Assembly (NCBI RefSeq): GCF_024464595.1
Contig: NZ_JANHAW010000001.1
Location: 434,001 to 498,000, forward strand
Direction of reading: 5' to 3'
DNA from: Halobellus litoreus
GTDB taxonomy: Archaea > Halobacteriota > Halobacteria > Halobacteriales > Haloferacaceae
Length of the DNA stretch: 64,000 nucleotides
The stretch's first letter is position 1. The number at the start of each line of letters is the position of its first letter. Position numbers and translations under genes: made by a program. Of this stretch, positions 52,429 to 61,725 are shown in pieces. The notes beneath the pieces are model-generated. The model made no database searches, was not told where the DNA came from, and was given only the letters and a program-made list of their open reading frames with translations.

Positions 52429-53184
52429 ATGAGTGTTTCTCTCGCAGGCACGATTCGGGGGATGGCACACAGAGCGAATCCCGTCTTCGGGGCGGGAGCG
52501 GTCCTCGTTCCGGTGGGGCTGTTCGTCGCCGCCGTTCTGTTCGGCACTGTCGAGCAGTTGACGTACGTCCACGTGATGGCCGGCGTCCTCTGGACGGGCA
52601 TCGACCTGTTCATGGCGACGGTCCTCGGTCCGGTCCTCGGCGGTCTCGACGTCGAGGAGCGAGCGGCGGTCTTCCAGCGGTTCACGCCGAAGATGGCGTT
52701 CCTGATGCCGACGCTCGCCTTTACCACCATCTTCGGTGGGATGGTGCTGGCGGCGCAGATGGGGCTACTCCCCGGCCTCGCCGCGTGGGGCGGCCTGTTC
52801 TCAGTCGTCGCGATGGGGACGGCGCTGCTGGCAGTCGGCTACCAGTTCGGCTCCTTCACCGACTGGCGCTGGCTGGCGTTGTTCGTCGTCATCGTCGGCG
52901 GCGGGGCCGCCTCTCTTGTCGCGAATCTCGGCACGTTCGCACTGCCGGGTGCGCCGATTCTCCTCGCGCTCGCCATCGTCACCGTGCTCACGATCCTCGG
53001 GTTCGGCGTGCTCCTGCCCGGCGAGGCGCGAATGTACCTGGAGATGACCTCCGAGAACCCCGACGCCGACCTCATCGGCGCGATCGGGATGCGGAACGCG
53101 AAACTGAGCGGCCTCCAGGGCGTCCTGCAGCTCAGCATCGTCGCGGTGATGGTGTACATCCGATGGGGCGGGTTCGGGTTCTAG
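52429..53184 (+). CDS. Integral membrane protein, CopD/DUF2269-like
   Basis: 251 residues from the ATG at 52429; the TATA-like TCTATTTA (52397-52404) fits a leaderless start. Six or more helices. THVMAGVLWTGIDLF-like segment (YVHVMAGVLWTGIDLFMATVLGP) with a membrane His and Trp resembles CopD or DUF2269 proteins. Substrate (copper, haem or none) is unknown. It converges with the next gene, stop to stop within 4 bp. Confidence 0.75.
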   Translation: MSVSLAGTIRGMAHRANPVFGAGAVLVPVGLFVAAVLFGTVEQLTYVHVMAGVLWTGIDLFMATVLGPVLGGLDVEERAAVFQRFTPKMAFLMPTLAFTTIFGGMVLAAQMGLLPGLAAWGGLFSVVAMGTALLAVGYQFGSFTDWRWLALFVVIVGGGAASLVANLGTFALPGAPILLALAIVTVLTILGFGVLLPGEARMYLEMTSENPDADLIGAIGMRNAKLSGLQGVLQLSIVAVMVYIRWGGFGF

Positions 53185-53187
53185 CCC

Positions 53188-54816
53188 TTACGCCGTCGCG
53201 GTCGCTCCTGGCGCTCGCAGCGCGGCGGGATCGACACCGACTGTCGCATTCGCACCGACTGTCGCATTCGTCTCGTTCGCGCGAACCCGCACGTACCGCT
53301 GGCCGACCGTCCCGTCGAGCAAGCTATCCACGGGCGCGCGGTCGTCTCTGAGCAGGGGGACGTCGTCGGTCGGTTCGTCGCTCCGGTACGAGGCGAGATC
53401 CGACGAGAGGTCGACCCCGACGTCGCGGCGTTCGCTCCGCGCCTGCAACTCCTCGCGGGTGAGCAGTGCGTCGTCCTTCGTCGCGACGACTTCGATGTTC
53501 TGGACGACCGGGCCGCCGGCGGTCGGGAAGCTGTAGACGCGCGGGAAGACCTCTCGCATCGTCTTGTACTCCGCGCGGTAGAACTCCGAGGCGGGGCCGC
53601 TGGGCGCAGAGATGACGTTCGCGACCAAGACGCCGTCCTCGTCCAGGCGCTCGGCGGCGAGTCGCATAAACTCGACCGTGGTGAGCTGGAACGGCACGTT
53701 GTCCTTGCGATAGGCGTCGAGGACGACCACGTCGTAGGTGTGATTCGTCTCCGCGAGGTACTGCCGACCGCCGCCGACGTGGACGTTCATCCGGTCGGAG
53801 TCGGGAATACCGAAGTACTCGTCGGCGGCGTCGACGACCGCGGGATCGAGTTCCACGACGTCGACCGTGACGTTCGGATACGTCTCGTGGAAGATCCGCG
53901 GGCCGGTGAAGCCGCCGCCGCCGACGAAGAGCACCCGGTCGACGTCGTCCATCTCGTCGGTAAAGAGCATCGAGGCGTGGAAGTAGCGGGTGTACTCGAA
54001 GACGTGACTCGTCGGGTCGTCGAGGTCCATCGCGCTGTGGGGTTGCCCGTCGAGGTACAGCGTCCGGGTGTCGCCGCGGTCGACGACGCGGAGTTCCTGG
54101 TAGGCGGTCTGCTCCGCGTGCACGACGTCGCCGCCGACCCCGGGGCCGAGGCCACCCGTTGCGGTCGCGGCGACGAGCGCGAGGGCGACGACGCCGACGC
54201 GGAGGCCCGCGGTGCCGTCGAGGTCGGGTGCGGCGACCGTCGCGGCCGCGAGCACGGCCGAAAGCCCGAGCACGAGGCCGATCTGCGGCACCGAGAGCAG
54301 CGGCACGAGCAGGTAGGTCGTCGCGAACGCGCCGACGATGCTCCCGACGGTCCCGACGGCGTAGACGTGGCCCGCGGTCGCGCCGACGTCGCCGCCGGCA
54401 AGTTCCGCGGCGTAGGGGCTCACGTAGCCTAACAGGTAGGTCGGCGGACCGAACAGCAGCGTGATCGCCGGTAGCGACGCAAATTGGCTCGGGAGCGGGA
54501 GCACGCCCGTCGACTGGACCACGAGGTCGCCGAGCAACACGACGCCGGCGACGTACAGCGCCGTCGCCAGAAAAACCCCGACGAGCCGGCCGTGGGAGGC
54601 GTTCGTCGCCGCTCGCTTCCCGCCGCGGTGATAGCCGAGGCTGAGGGCGGCGAGGAAGACGCCGATGATGCCGCCCCACGTGTAGATGCTGTTGCCGAAC
54701 TCTGGGGCGAGAATCCGACCGGCGAGGATCTCCAGCCCCATACTCGTGACGCCCGACACGAAGACGGCCGTTTCGGGGCGCGTCGGCCATCGCTCCGGAA
54801 AGAACCGCGAATCCAT
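53188..54816 (-). CDS. Spermidine synthase-like protein with N-terminal membrane domain
   Basis: 542 residues. About seven helices in the first 220 residues, then a soluble SAM-binding fold. VLFVGGGGFTGPRI is motif I and VVELDPAVVDAA carries the acidic residue for SAM. VVLDAYRKDNVP is the catalytic-loop region. The C-terminus has a repeated NATVGANATVG from an 18-bp direct repeat near 53232-53267. Aminopropyl transfer is one possibility; other N- or O-methylase-like uses of SAM are open. Confidence 0.85.
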   Translation of the reverse strand: MDSRFFPERWPTRPETAVFVSGVTSMGLEILAGRILAPEFGNSIYTWGGIIGVFLAALSLGYHRGGKRAATNASHGRLVGVFLATALYVAGVVLLGDLVVQSTGVLPLPSQFASLPAITLLFGPPTYLLGYVSPYAAELAGGDVGATAGHVYAVGTVGSIVGAFATTYLLVPLLSVPQIGLVLGLSAVLAAATVAAPDLDGTAGLRVGVVALALVAATATGGLGPGVGGDVVHAEQTAYQELRVVDRGDTRTLYLDGQPHSAMDLDDPTSHVFEYTRYFHASMLFTDEMDDVDRVLFVGGGGFTGPRIFHETYPNVTVDVVELDPAVVDAADEYFGIPDSDRMNVHVGGGRQYLAETNHTYDVVVLDAYRKDNVPFQLTTVEFMRLAAERLDEDGVLVANVISAPSGPASEFYRAEYKTMREVFPRVYSFPTAGGPVVQNIEVVATKDDALLTREELQARSERRDVGVDLSSDLASYRSDEPTDDVPLLRDDRAPVDSLLDGTVGQRYVRVRANETNATVGANATVGVDPAALRAPGATATA

Positions 54817-55262
54817 CGCTTCAACGGAGGAGCGGGAGCGACTTCAACGCCGCGGCCCTCCGGGCCTCGAATTCGAGCCCTCGGGGGCGGTCCCGGCGGA
54901 CCCACGGGTGTCGAACAGTGGCTGACAGTCGGCACCCGCTCGTCGGCGACGCCCTCGCGGGCGACGCGATCGGGTTCCGCACCGCCGACCGCGTCGCCGC
55001 CGTCGCCGTCGCTCCCCGCGTCGACGTGCCGAGCAACCGCGGCCCGACGCGGGCAGGCTTCAGATCACGGCGACACTGATCTCGTCTTCGTATAAATACG
55101 CACGGCCGATCGAAATACGTGCGGGCGATTCAGTTCGGTACGCGGGCTGCGGGCGAACCGTCGGGTGAGACGTCCGCTACCGACCGAGGAACCGACGGCT
55201 GGTTCGGCGGATCGAGAAAGGAGGATATAGGGTGCCGGAGGTGAAACGTCCGACAGAGCCAT
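54817..55262. other. 446-bp gap with a TATA-like box and a short repeat
   Basis: A CGTATAAATACG box at 55089-55100 overlaps two 19-bp units (55094-55112 and 55113-55131, 14 of 19 matching). A 53-codon GTG frame (54918-55079) has haloarchaeal-like GTC/GCC codons but no domain. A 12-bp palindrome CTCGAATTCGAG lies at 54866-54877. No firm gene. Confidence 0.45.
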
Positions 55263-55697
55263 ATGTTCGGAAGAATCTTGCTGCCGACGGACGGGACCGA
55301 CTCGATGGATGCGGTCGTCCAGACCGCGGCCGACATCGCCGATCTGCGCGGTGCCGACGTCCACGTCCTCTACGTCATCGACGACAGAGCGTTCCTCACC
55401 CTGCACGACGAGATGAAGACGGACGTGCTCGCGGAACTCGAAGGCGAAGGCGAGGCGGCGACCGACCGGGCGGCGACGCGACTCCGCGAGGCCGGAATCG
55501 AGGTCACGACGGCGATCCGCGAGGGCGACCCCGCGGACCAGATCCTCGCGTACGCCGAAACCATCGACGCGGACCTCATCACGATGGGCACCCGCAGCGG
55601 CGACTACACGAACAATCTGATGGGGAGCGTCTCCCAGAAGGTCGTCGCCCGCTCGACGACGCCGGTGCTGACGACGAACCTCACCACGGAGGAGTGA
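55263..55697 (+). CDS. Universal stress protein UspA
   Basis: 144 residues, single domain. The N-terminal ILLPTDGTDSM and C-terminal GTRSGDYTNNLMGSVSQKV give the ATP-binding G-x2-G-x9-G(S/T) pattern with small variations. VSQKVVARSTTPVLTT is the usual end. Role in stress response; ligand unknown. Confidence 0.92.
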   Translation: MFGRILLPTDGTDSMDAVVQTAADIADLRGADVHVLYVIDDRAFLTLHDEMKTDVLAELEGEGEAATDRAATRLREAGIEVTTAIREGDPADQILAYAETIDADLITMGTRSGDYTNNLMGSVSQKVVARSTTPVLTTNLTTEE

Positions 55698-55765
55698 GCG
55701 CGGGCCGGCGGTCGGCGGAGTGGTGACGGTCTGCCGAGGAGGGCGTCAGGCCGCCCCTCGCCTCG

Positions 55766-56173
55766 TCACTCCTCGGCGTCGAAATCCAGCGCGGCCGAGT
55801 TGATGCAGTAGCGTTTGCCGGTCGGCTCAGGGCCGTCGTCGAAGACGTGCCCCAAGTGGCCGCCGCAGTTTCGACACAGCACTTCGATCCGGCGCATCCC
55901 GTGTCGCGTGTCGGTTTCCGTCTCGATCGCATCCTCGTTGGCGTCGAAGAAGGAGGGCCACCCCGACCCGGAATCGAACTTCGTCTCGCTGTCGAAGAGG
56001 GCGGCCCCACAGCCGGCACACCTGAACGTCCCGTCCTCGTGAACGTCGAGGTACTCGCCGCTGAACTTCGGTTCGGTGCCGCGCTCGCGCAGGATCTCGT
56101 ACTCCTCGTCGGTGAGTCGCTCGCGCCACTCCGAGTCTGAGGCCGGCAGCTCGTCGGCCGTGTCGTTCGCCAT
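55766..56173 (-). CDS. msrB: Peptide methionine (R)-S-oxide reductase MsrB
   Basis: 135 residues from the ATG at 56173, with GGAGGT just upstream. The zinc cysteines are C52, C55, C100 and C103; the catalytic Cys is C123 in GKRYCINSAAL. FKFDSGSGWPSFF-like segment KFDSGSGWPSFFDA is the family signature. It repairs oxidised methionine. It is convergent with the UspA gene. Confidence 0.95.
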   Translation of the reverse strand: MANDTADELPASDSEWRERLTDEEYEILRERGTEPKFSGEYLDVHEDGTFRCAGCGAALFDSETKFDSGSGWPSFFDANEDAIETETDTRHGMRRIEVLCRNCGGHLGHVFDDGPEPTGKRYCINSAALDFDAEE

Positions 56174-56293
56174 ACCTCCGATTGGGTCCGCAGCGTCAAG
56201 AACCTCTCCCCGGTGACGGTCGTCGGGCGCGTTCCGCCCCGACAGCTCGCGGCGGCGTTTCACCGGACGTCGCCCGCTCGCGGGCCTGTCGTT

Positions 56294-56707
56294 TCACTCC
56301 TCCCGCGTGAGAAACGACGGCAACCGAAGCCGTTCGAGGTCGTCGATGTCGACGCCGTCGAGCAACGACGGCTGTCCGACGGAGTCGGGGACGTCGCTGG
56401 CGCGGCGGTCGGTCTGTAGCGACTCCCGCGACGGCGCCGGCGACTCCGACTCCTCGACGAGCGTCGCCCAGGTCTCTTCTTCGCTCTCGTGGTGGGGGTG
56501 GACGTCCTGCACCTCCCGTTTTCCTTCCTCGAACGCCAGATCGAGGACGCTCCGCTCGTAGGCGTTCGACGCGAGCGCCCGGATTCGCGACCGCTCGTCG
56601 GGGAGCCGGTGTCCGAGTTCCGTGGCGATGCCGAGGACGTACATCCGGCGGATCGCCTCCTCGCCCGACAGCGACTCCCAGCCGGTCTCGAAGACGCGTT
56701 CGTACAT
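56294..56707 (-). CDS. Small protein co-encoded with a KaiC-like ATPase
   Basis: 137 residues. An N-terminal helical part (ETGWESLSGEEAIRRMYVLGIATELG) and an acidic end. It begins one base after the ATPase stop, so the pair is coupled. No known domain; it may be a partner or regulator of the ATPase. Confidence 0.72.
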   Translation of the reverse strand: MYERVFETGWESLSGEEAIRRMYVLGIATELGHRLPDERSRIRALASNAYERSVLDLAFEEGKREVQDVHPHHESEEETWATLVEESESPAPSRESLQTDRRASDVPDSVGQPSLLDGVDIDDLERLRLPSFLTREE

Positions 56708-56708
56708 C

Positions 56709-57413
56709 TCAGAAGTCCACGCGGTTCGTCGGATCGACGACGAGTCCTTCGTCGGTGAACCGCAGCGACCGGATGTCGCAGTCGATGTCGGTCCCGCGCA
56801 TCTTTACGACCTGTATCCCGCGGGTCATCCCGGTGGCCTCCAGGTAGTTGTGGAAGAAGACGACGCCGTGCGCGAGGAAGTGCTCGTCGGAGTACGCGCT
56901 CGGGTCGGTCATCTCCGAGATGAGGAGCGTCGTCGCGTCACAGCCCTTCAGCGCGGTGAGGAACCGCGCCATCTCCTCGTCGCCGTCGGTGAAGAACAGT
57001 TCCAGGAGCATCGTCGAGTCGATCACCAGTCGATCGATCTCCCGGGAGTTCACGAACGCGACGATCTTGTCCGTCAAGCTCTGGACGCTCGAGGGATTGC
57101 TGCTCGGCGAGGACTGACTCAGCAGGCGCTTGCCCTTCTTGTTCGCGAGGTTGACGAAGCGGAACTGCTCTGAGCCCGCGAGCGTCTCGAAGCCGAACCC
57201 GTAGCCCGACATATCTTCGACGAGTTCCGCGCGGGACTCGTGCATCGTGACGTACAGGCAGTTCTCCCCGTTTCTGAGCCCCTCGGCGACGAACTGGGCG
57301 GTGAACGTCGTCTTCCCGCTTCCCGGCGGGCCGGAGAGCACGTACAGCCGACCGGGAAGGAACCCCCCCTGGATCAGGTGATCGAACCCGCTGACGCCGC
57401 TCGGTATCCGCAT
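56709..57413 (-). CDS. KaiC/RAD55-like RecA-superfamily ATPase
   Basis: 234 residues, a single RecA-type domain. Walker A GPPGSGKTT (28-36), Walker B-like DRLVIDSTMLLE, and a C-terminal strand block GIQVVKMRGTDIDCDIRSLRFTDEGLVV typical of KaiC-like proteins. It lacks the second KaiC domain. An AT box CCTAAAACG 22-30 nt upstream gives a leaderless start. The family takes part in signal or DNA processes; role unknown. Confidence 0.88.
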   Translation of the reverse strand: MRIPSGVSGFDHLIQGGFLPGRLYVLSGPPGSGKTTFTAQFVAEGLRNGENCLYVTMHESRAELVEDMSGYGFGFETLAGSEQFRFVNLANKKGKRLLSQSSPSSNPSSVQSLTDKIVAFVNSREIDRLVIDSTMLLELFFTDGDEEMARFLTALKGCDATTLLISEMTDPSAYSDEHFLAHGVVFFHNYLEATGMTRGIQVVKMRGTDIDCDIRSLRFTDEGLVVDPTNRVDF

Positions 57414-57613
57414 ACCCGGATCTCAACGGTCGCCCCTAAAACGATTCCGGGCCGATTCTCACCGAGCGTAACGGACGGATTCGGGCCGAATACCGTTCAG
57501 ACTTCGTGATATCGGCCGTCAGCGTCTCGAATCGACCTCCTGTCGGGGCCCTTCGTGCGTCCGGCAGGGAGTCGGCCCGAACTGTAAAGCCCGTTCGGGA
57601 CCCGGTTCGACGT

Positions 57614-58786
57614 GTGACAGACCGAACCGACCCACCGAAACGCGTCGGAATCGTCGGCGCGGGCGCGGCGGGCGTCGGCGCGGCGTACGCGCTCCGCGAC
57701 GCCGACGCGACCGTGACGATCGTCGAGAAGAGCGGCGGCGTCTGCGGCCGTGGGGCGACGCGTCGGAAGAACGGGTGTCGGTACGACCACGGCGCGAATT
57801 ACCTGAAAGACGCGGACCGACGGACCGAATCACTGCTCCGGGAACTCGGCGACGACGGTCTCGTCGAAATCGAGGAACCGGTCTGGACGTTCGACGCCGA
57901 CGGCGAGATCGGTCCGGGCGACGGCCGCGACTCCCGGAAGTGGACGTGGACCGAGGGCATCACGCAGTTGGCCAAGCGGCTCCTCGAGCGGACCGACGCG
58001 ACGGTCCACCGGCGGACGCGGATCGTGGAGATCGAACGCGGGGGGGCCAACGGCGGCAATGGCAGGACCGAGGGGGTCGACGAGGGCCTCGACAGGAGCG
58101 ACGGCGACAACGACGGGAGCGAGGGCGACGAGACGACCAACTCGAACGGGCGGAGAACGCGACAGGACACCTGGACGCTCGTCGACGCGGACGGGGAGCG
58201 CCACGGTTCGTTCGACGTGCTCCTCCTGACTCCGCCGGCCCCGCAGACGGCCGAGTTGCTGCGAGCGACGGACTGGAACGGGGACCGACTCGACCCGGTC
58301 GTCGAGGCCGTAGAGAGCGTCCCGTACCGGACCATTCGCACGGTCGTGCTTCATTACCCCTTCCGCGAGTCGTACCCCTGGTACGGCCTCGTGAACCCCG
58401 ACAAGGAGCACGCGATCGGGTGGCTCTCCCGCGAGGAGTGCAAGGCCGGTCACGTCCCCGACGGCGAGAGCCTCCTGATCGTCCAGATGAGTCCCGCGTG
58501 GTCGAGCGAACGGTACGATGATCCGATCGCCGGGGTCGCCGACGACGTCGCCGACCGGGTTTCGGCCCTCCTCGGCGACGAACGCTACCGCGATCCCGAT
58601 TGGGTCGACGACCAGGGCTGGCGCTACGCGCTCCCCGATGCGGGGGTCGATCGGGAGACGGTCGAACGCGTCGAGGACGCCGGGCTCTACGTCGCCGGCG
58701 ACTGGGTCATCGGCGAGGGGCGAGTACCCAAGGCGCTCTGGAACGGCCACGAGATCGGCGAACGGATCGCCACGGACGCGCTGTAA
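57614..58786 (+). CDS. Renalase-like FAD-dependent amine oxidase family protein
   Basis: 390 residues from GTG 57614, supported by an ACTGTAAAG box 25-33 nt upstream. FAD motif VGIVGAGAAGVGAAYAL, then GGVCGRGATRRKNGCRYDHGANYLK, as in renalase-type flavoproteins. AGDWVIGEGRVPKALWNGHEIGE closes the FAD site. An acidic Asp/Gly/Asn insert at about 145-185 is haloarchaeal. Substrate unknown. Confidence 0.85.
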   Translation: MTDRTDPPKRVGIVGAGAAGVGAAYALRDADATVTIVEKSGGVCGRGATRRKNGCRYDHGANYLKDADRRTESLLRELGDDGLVEIEEPVWTFDADGEIGPGDGRDSRKWTWTEGITQLAKRLLERTDATVHRRTRIVEIERGGANGGNGRTEGVDEGLDRSDGDNDGSEGDETTNSNGRRTRQDTWTLVDADGERHGSFDVLLLTPPAPQTAELLRATDWNGDRLDPVVEAVESVPYRTIRTVVLHYPFRESYPWYGLVNPDKEHAIGWLSREECKAGHVPDGESLLIVQMSPAWSSERYDDPIAGVADDVADRVSALLGDERYRDPDWVDDQGWRYALPDAGVDRETVERVEDAGLYVAGDWVIGEGRVPKALWNGHEIGERIATDAL

Positions 58787-58843
58787 GTCGCCCGTCCCGC
58801 GCAAGCAGACAGGCTTTACTTTCACGGGCGCCAATCTCGCCCT

Positions 58844-59623
58844 GTGTCGCTCACCGTTAGAATCGATCCACACGTCCACTCGGACGCCTCCTACGACGCG
58901 TCGGATCCCTCGGAGTTGCTCTTAGAACAGGCCGCAGAGATCGGGCTCGACGCCGTCGTGATCACGGACCACGACGTCATCCACGAGTCGATCCGAGCGG
59001 CGGAGTTGGCGCCGATGTACGGCCTGGTCGGTATCCCTGGGGTCGAGGTCTCGACCGCGGACGGCCACCTGCTCGCGCTCGGCATCGAGGAGATGCCGCC
59101 GCGGCGCGCTCCGATGGGCGAGACCGCGGCGTGGGTGCGCGACCGCGGCGGCGTCGCCATCGTCCCCCACCCCTTCCAGCGCAGCCGACACGGCGTCCGT
59201 AGGAACCGCCTGGAGACCGTCGATCCCGACGCGATCGAGGTGTACAACTCCTGGGCGTTCACCGGGTGGAAGAACCGCCGAGCGCGACGGTACGCAGACA
59301 CGTTCGGCTACCCCGGCGTCGCCGGCAGCGACGCACACAAGGTGGGATACGTCGGCCGCGCGTACACGGAGATCGAGATCGACGACGTCACCCGCGCCGA
59401 GTTGACGGGCGATATCGTGTTGGACGCTATCAGGAACGGCGCGACCCGGGTCGAGGGGCGACGGACCCCGATCCCGATGTCGGCGCGCCACTACGCCGGC
59501 GCGGGAGCGAAGAAGAGCGGGTTCTACGCGAAGTACGGCGCATACCGGAGCGGCGCGCTGGCGAAGACCGGCGTGCTCGGAGCCGCGCGGATGCTCTATC
59601 GGCTCTCGCCGCTCTCTGGATAG
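58844..59623 (+). CDS. PHP-domain metal-dependent phosphoesterase
   Basis: 259 residues from a GTG; box GCTTTACT 24-31 nt upstream supports it. PHP metal ligands are visible as DPHVHSDASYD (8-18), VITDHDVI (39-46), PGVEVS, VPHPFQ and GSDAH. Such enzymes cleave phosphate esters of nucleotides or other metabolites. The C-terminal about 50 residues are basic and Ala/Gly-rich, unusual for the family. Confidence 0.9.
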   Translation: MSLTVRIDPHVHSDASYDASDPSELLLEQAAEIGLDAVVITDHDVIHESIRAAELAPMYGLVGIPGVEVSTADGHLLALGIEEMPPRRAPMGETAAWVRDRGGVAIVPHPFQRSRHGVRRNRLETVDPDAIEVYNSWAFTGWKNRRARRYADTFGYPGVAGSDAHKVGYVGRAYTEIEIDDVTRAELTGDIVLDAIRNGATRVEGRRTPIPMSARHYAGAGAKKSGFYAKYGAYRSGALAKTGVLGAARMLYRLSPLSG

Positions 59624-59767
59624 TCGCGACGCCGAGAGTTCCGGCCCCGCAGGGGTGTTGCTGCGCGCCGAGAGCGCCGGCCGCGCATATGTGCCGCTGC
59701 AGGCCGACACTGATCGGGTTCTCGTCGTAACGAGTGTGTGAGTGACCGCTGCGGACGGGGCGCGTCG

Positions 59768-60736
59768 CTACACGTAGTCGATGCCGTCCCAGGTTGGGCC
59801 GCCGCCGTGCCACTGGTGGTTCGTCGGGCCACCGAGGGTCTCCTCCTTCCACTCGATCGGCTCCCAGTCGGGCTCGAAGTTGAGGTAGCCCGGACCGGCG
59901 AACAGCTCCAGGCGGAGGCCGCTCGCGGGATCCTTCACGTACATACAGTCCGCGCGCGTGATCGCGTGCATCGCCGGACCGTCGCTGCGGTTGTTGATCT
60001 CGATGCCGTGCTCGCTGCAGATGTCGCCCGCGGTCCAGAGGTCCTGGAGGCTGTCGAGGTGGTAGGCGACGTGGTGGAACTGGGTCGGGTCGTCTTCGGG
60101 TTCGCGGTGGATGGCGATGTCGTGCGGGAGCGGGGTGACGGCGTACCACCAGCCCCAGTACTCGCCGTTCTCGGCCTCGAAGCGCTCGTTCAACTGGAAG
60201 TTCATCGTCTCCCGCAGCCACTCGTCGTGGTCGAACGCGTTCTGACCGGGATCGTTCACGTGGATGTGGTCGATCCGCCGCGGCGCGATCCGGTTCCCGA
60301 CGGACTCGCTGTAGACGCGGTTTCTGAGCCCCGACCGCTGGCCCTCGGGCGCGTCGGGTTTCTCGACGTCCCAGTAGAACTCGTAGTTGTGGCCGAACTT
60401 CTCGACGCGGATCGCCTCGCCGATGCCGTTCTCCTCGCCGGCCTCGACGTGGGTGATTTCCTCGCCCTCCGCCTCGAACTGCTGTTCGAGTTCGTCGAGC
60501 GCCTCCTCGTTGGCGGTTCGGAACGCGAAGTGGTCCACGCCGCTCTTCCCGCTCTCGGTGAGGCTGAGCGTGTGGTGTTCCCAGTCGCGCATCCCGCGGA
60601 GATAGGCGGTGTCGCCGTCGCGTTCGGTGACCTGCAGGCCCATCACCTCGTTGAAGAACCACAGCGATTCGTCGAGGTCTGGGGTGTGTGCTGCGACGTG
60701 TCCGAGCTTTGCAACGGGTGAGTGTCGTCGTTTCAT
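59768..60736 (-). CDS. Extradiol (catechol 2,3-) dioxygenase, vicinal oxygen chelate family
   Basis: 322 residues from the ATG at 60736. Two VOC modules. Iron ligands in the second are probably His157 or His159 (RIDHIHVNDP), His221/222 (FHHVAYHLDS) and Glu277 (LRLELFAGPG). It would open aromatic diol rings. It is divergent from an HTH regulator gene across a promoter with symmetrical AT-rich elements. Confidence 0.88.
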   Translation of the reverse strand: MKRRHSPVAKLGHVAAHTPDLDESLWFFNEVMGLQVTERDGDTAYLRGMRDWEHHTLSLTESGKSGVDHFAFRTANEEALDELEQQFEAEGEEITHVEAGEENGIGEAIRVEKFGHNYEFYWDVEKPDAPEGQRSGLRNRVYSESVGNRIAPRRIDHIHVNDPGQNAFDHDEWLRETMNFQLNERFEAENGEYWGWWYAVTPLPHDIAIHREPEDDPTQFHHVAYHLDSLQDLWTAGDICSEHGIEINNRSDGPAMHAITRADCMYVKDPASGLRLELFAGPGYLNFEPDWEPIEWKEETLGGPTNHQWHGGGPTWDGIDYV

Positions 60737-60800
60737 GTGAGTTTGATCTGGATCGTTCCGCAACGGATGGTGGTAGTCGCTACTGGACGGGCGGTATTTT

Positions 60801-60852
60801 TCCCGGAAAACCGGTATAGAAAGCCCCCGTATATGCGGGCATTTTATATATC
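60801..60852. promoter_or_regulatory. Divergent promoter of the dioxygenase and regulator genes
   Basis: AT box ATTTTATATATCC (60841-60853) can serve as TATA in either direction. It is flanked by an imperfect 18-bp palindrome GCCCCCGTATATGCGGGC (60823-60840) and a CCCGGAAAACCGG dyad (60802-60814). Both starts are about 100 nt away, so both mRNAs would have leaders. Confidence 0.5.
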
Positions 60853-60953
60853 CGACCGGCCGCGCTGACGATTTGTTCCGAGGGAGGGTTCGCCTCCCGC
60901 CGAATGTTGCGGCGCCCGAACGATTCTTCCCCCCGCGACGCGTTCGCCCGGAC

Positions 60954-61643
60954 GTGAGCGGGATCCGCGCGGAGATCACCGTCGACTCGCCGCCCGACTG
61001 CCCGGCCGCGACGGCCGCAGCGGCGGCCGACGGTACGGCGAAATCGATCACGAAATCGGTCCCCACAGATCCCGACGAGGCAGTGACCGAGGAGTTCGTG
61101 TTGACGGGCGACCGGCCGATCGACGCCACGGGTACGAAGGGTGGCGACGGGACGTCAGGGGATGCGGCCCCGAGCGTCGACGAGTTGCAGGAAGTGTTCT
61201 CGTACGGCTCCGAGCGCGTCTATCGGTTCGAGCGACCGCAGGGCCGGACCTGTTTCTGCGAGTGCATCGAGGGGTTCGGCTGTCCGGTGCGCGACGTGCA
61301 CTCCCGCGGCGGCTCCCTGACGGTCAGTTTCCACGCCCCCGACGTCGACACGCTTCGGTCGGTCGTCGCACGGCTCGATCAACGGTGGTCCGGCGTCTCC
61401 GTGCGTCGGCTCGTCCGGTCCGACGCCGACCGCGACGGCTCGGATCTCGTTCTCGTCGACCGCGGCGAACTGACCGAACGGCAGCGGGAGGTCCTGGAGA
61501 CGGCGCACGAGATGGGCTACTTCGAGCACCCGAAGCGGGCGAACGCCGGCGACGTCGCCGCGGAACTCGGCGTCGACGACTCGACGTTCGTCGAGCACCT
61601 CTCGGCCGCGCAGGGGAAGCTCCTCTCGTCGATCCTCCCGTAG
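60954..61643 (+). CDS. Bacterio-opsin activator-type HTH regulator
   Basis: 229 residues from GTG 60954. The C-terminal HTH-10 domain is LTERQREVLETAHEMGYFEHPKRANAGDVAAELGVDDSTFVEHLSAAQGKLLSSIL. The N-terminal part includes CFCECIEGFGC, four cysteines that could bind metal or sense redox. Divergent from the dioxygenase gene, which it probably controls. Confidence 0.88.
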   Translation: MSGIRAEITVDSPPDCPAATAAAAADGTAKSITKSVPTDPDEAVTEEFVLTGDRPIDATGTKGGDGTSGDAAPSVDELQEVFSYGSERVYRFERPQGRTCFCECIEGFGCPVRDVHSRGGSLTVSFHAPDVDTLRSVVARLDQRWSGVSVRRLVRSDADRDGSDLVLVDRGELTERQREVLETAHEMGYFEHPKRANAGDVAAELGVDDSTFVEHLSAAQGKLLSSILP

Positions 61644-61725
61644 TCGATCGGGTGTCGTCGCAGCGGCCAGCGGAACCACGGACGCGACGACAACCGCTAA
61701 GTGGCCCGCGGTCGCGCGGTGAGGT

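Noticed and set aside
54918-55079. 53-codon GTG frame with haloarchaeal-like codons
   Set aside because: No homologue recognised, no promoter spacing, Arg-rich end; left as possible but unsupported.
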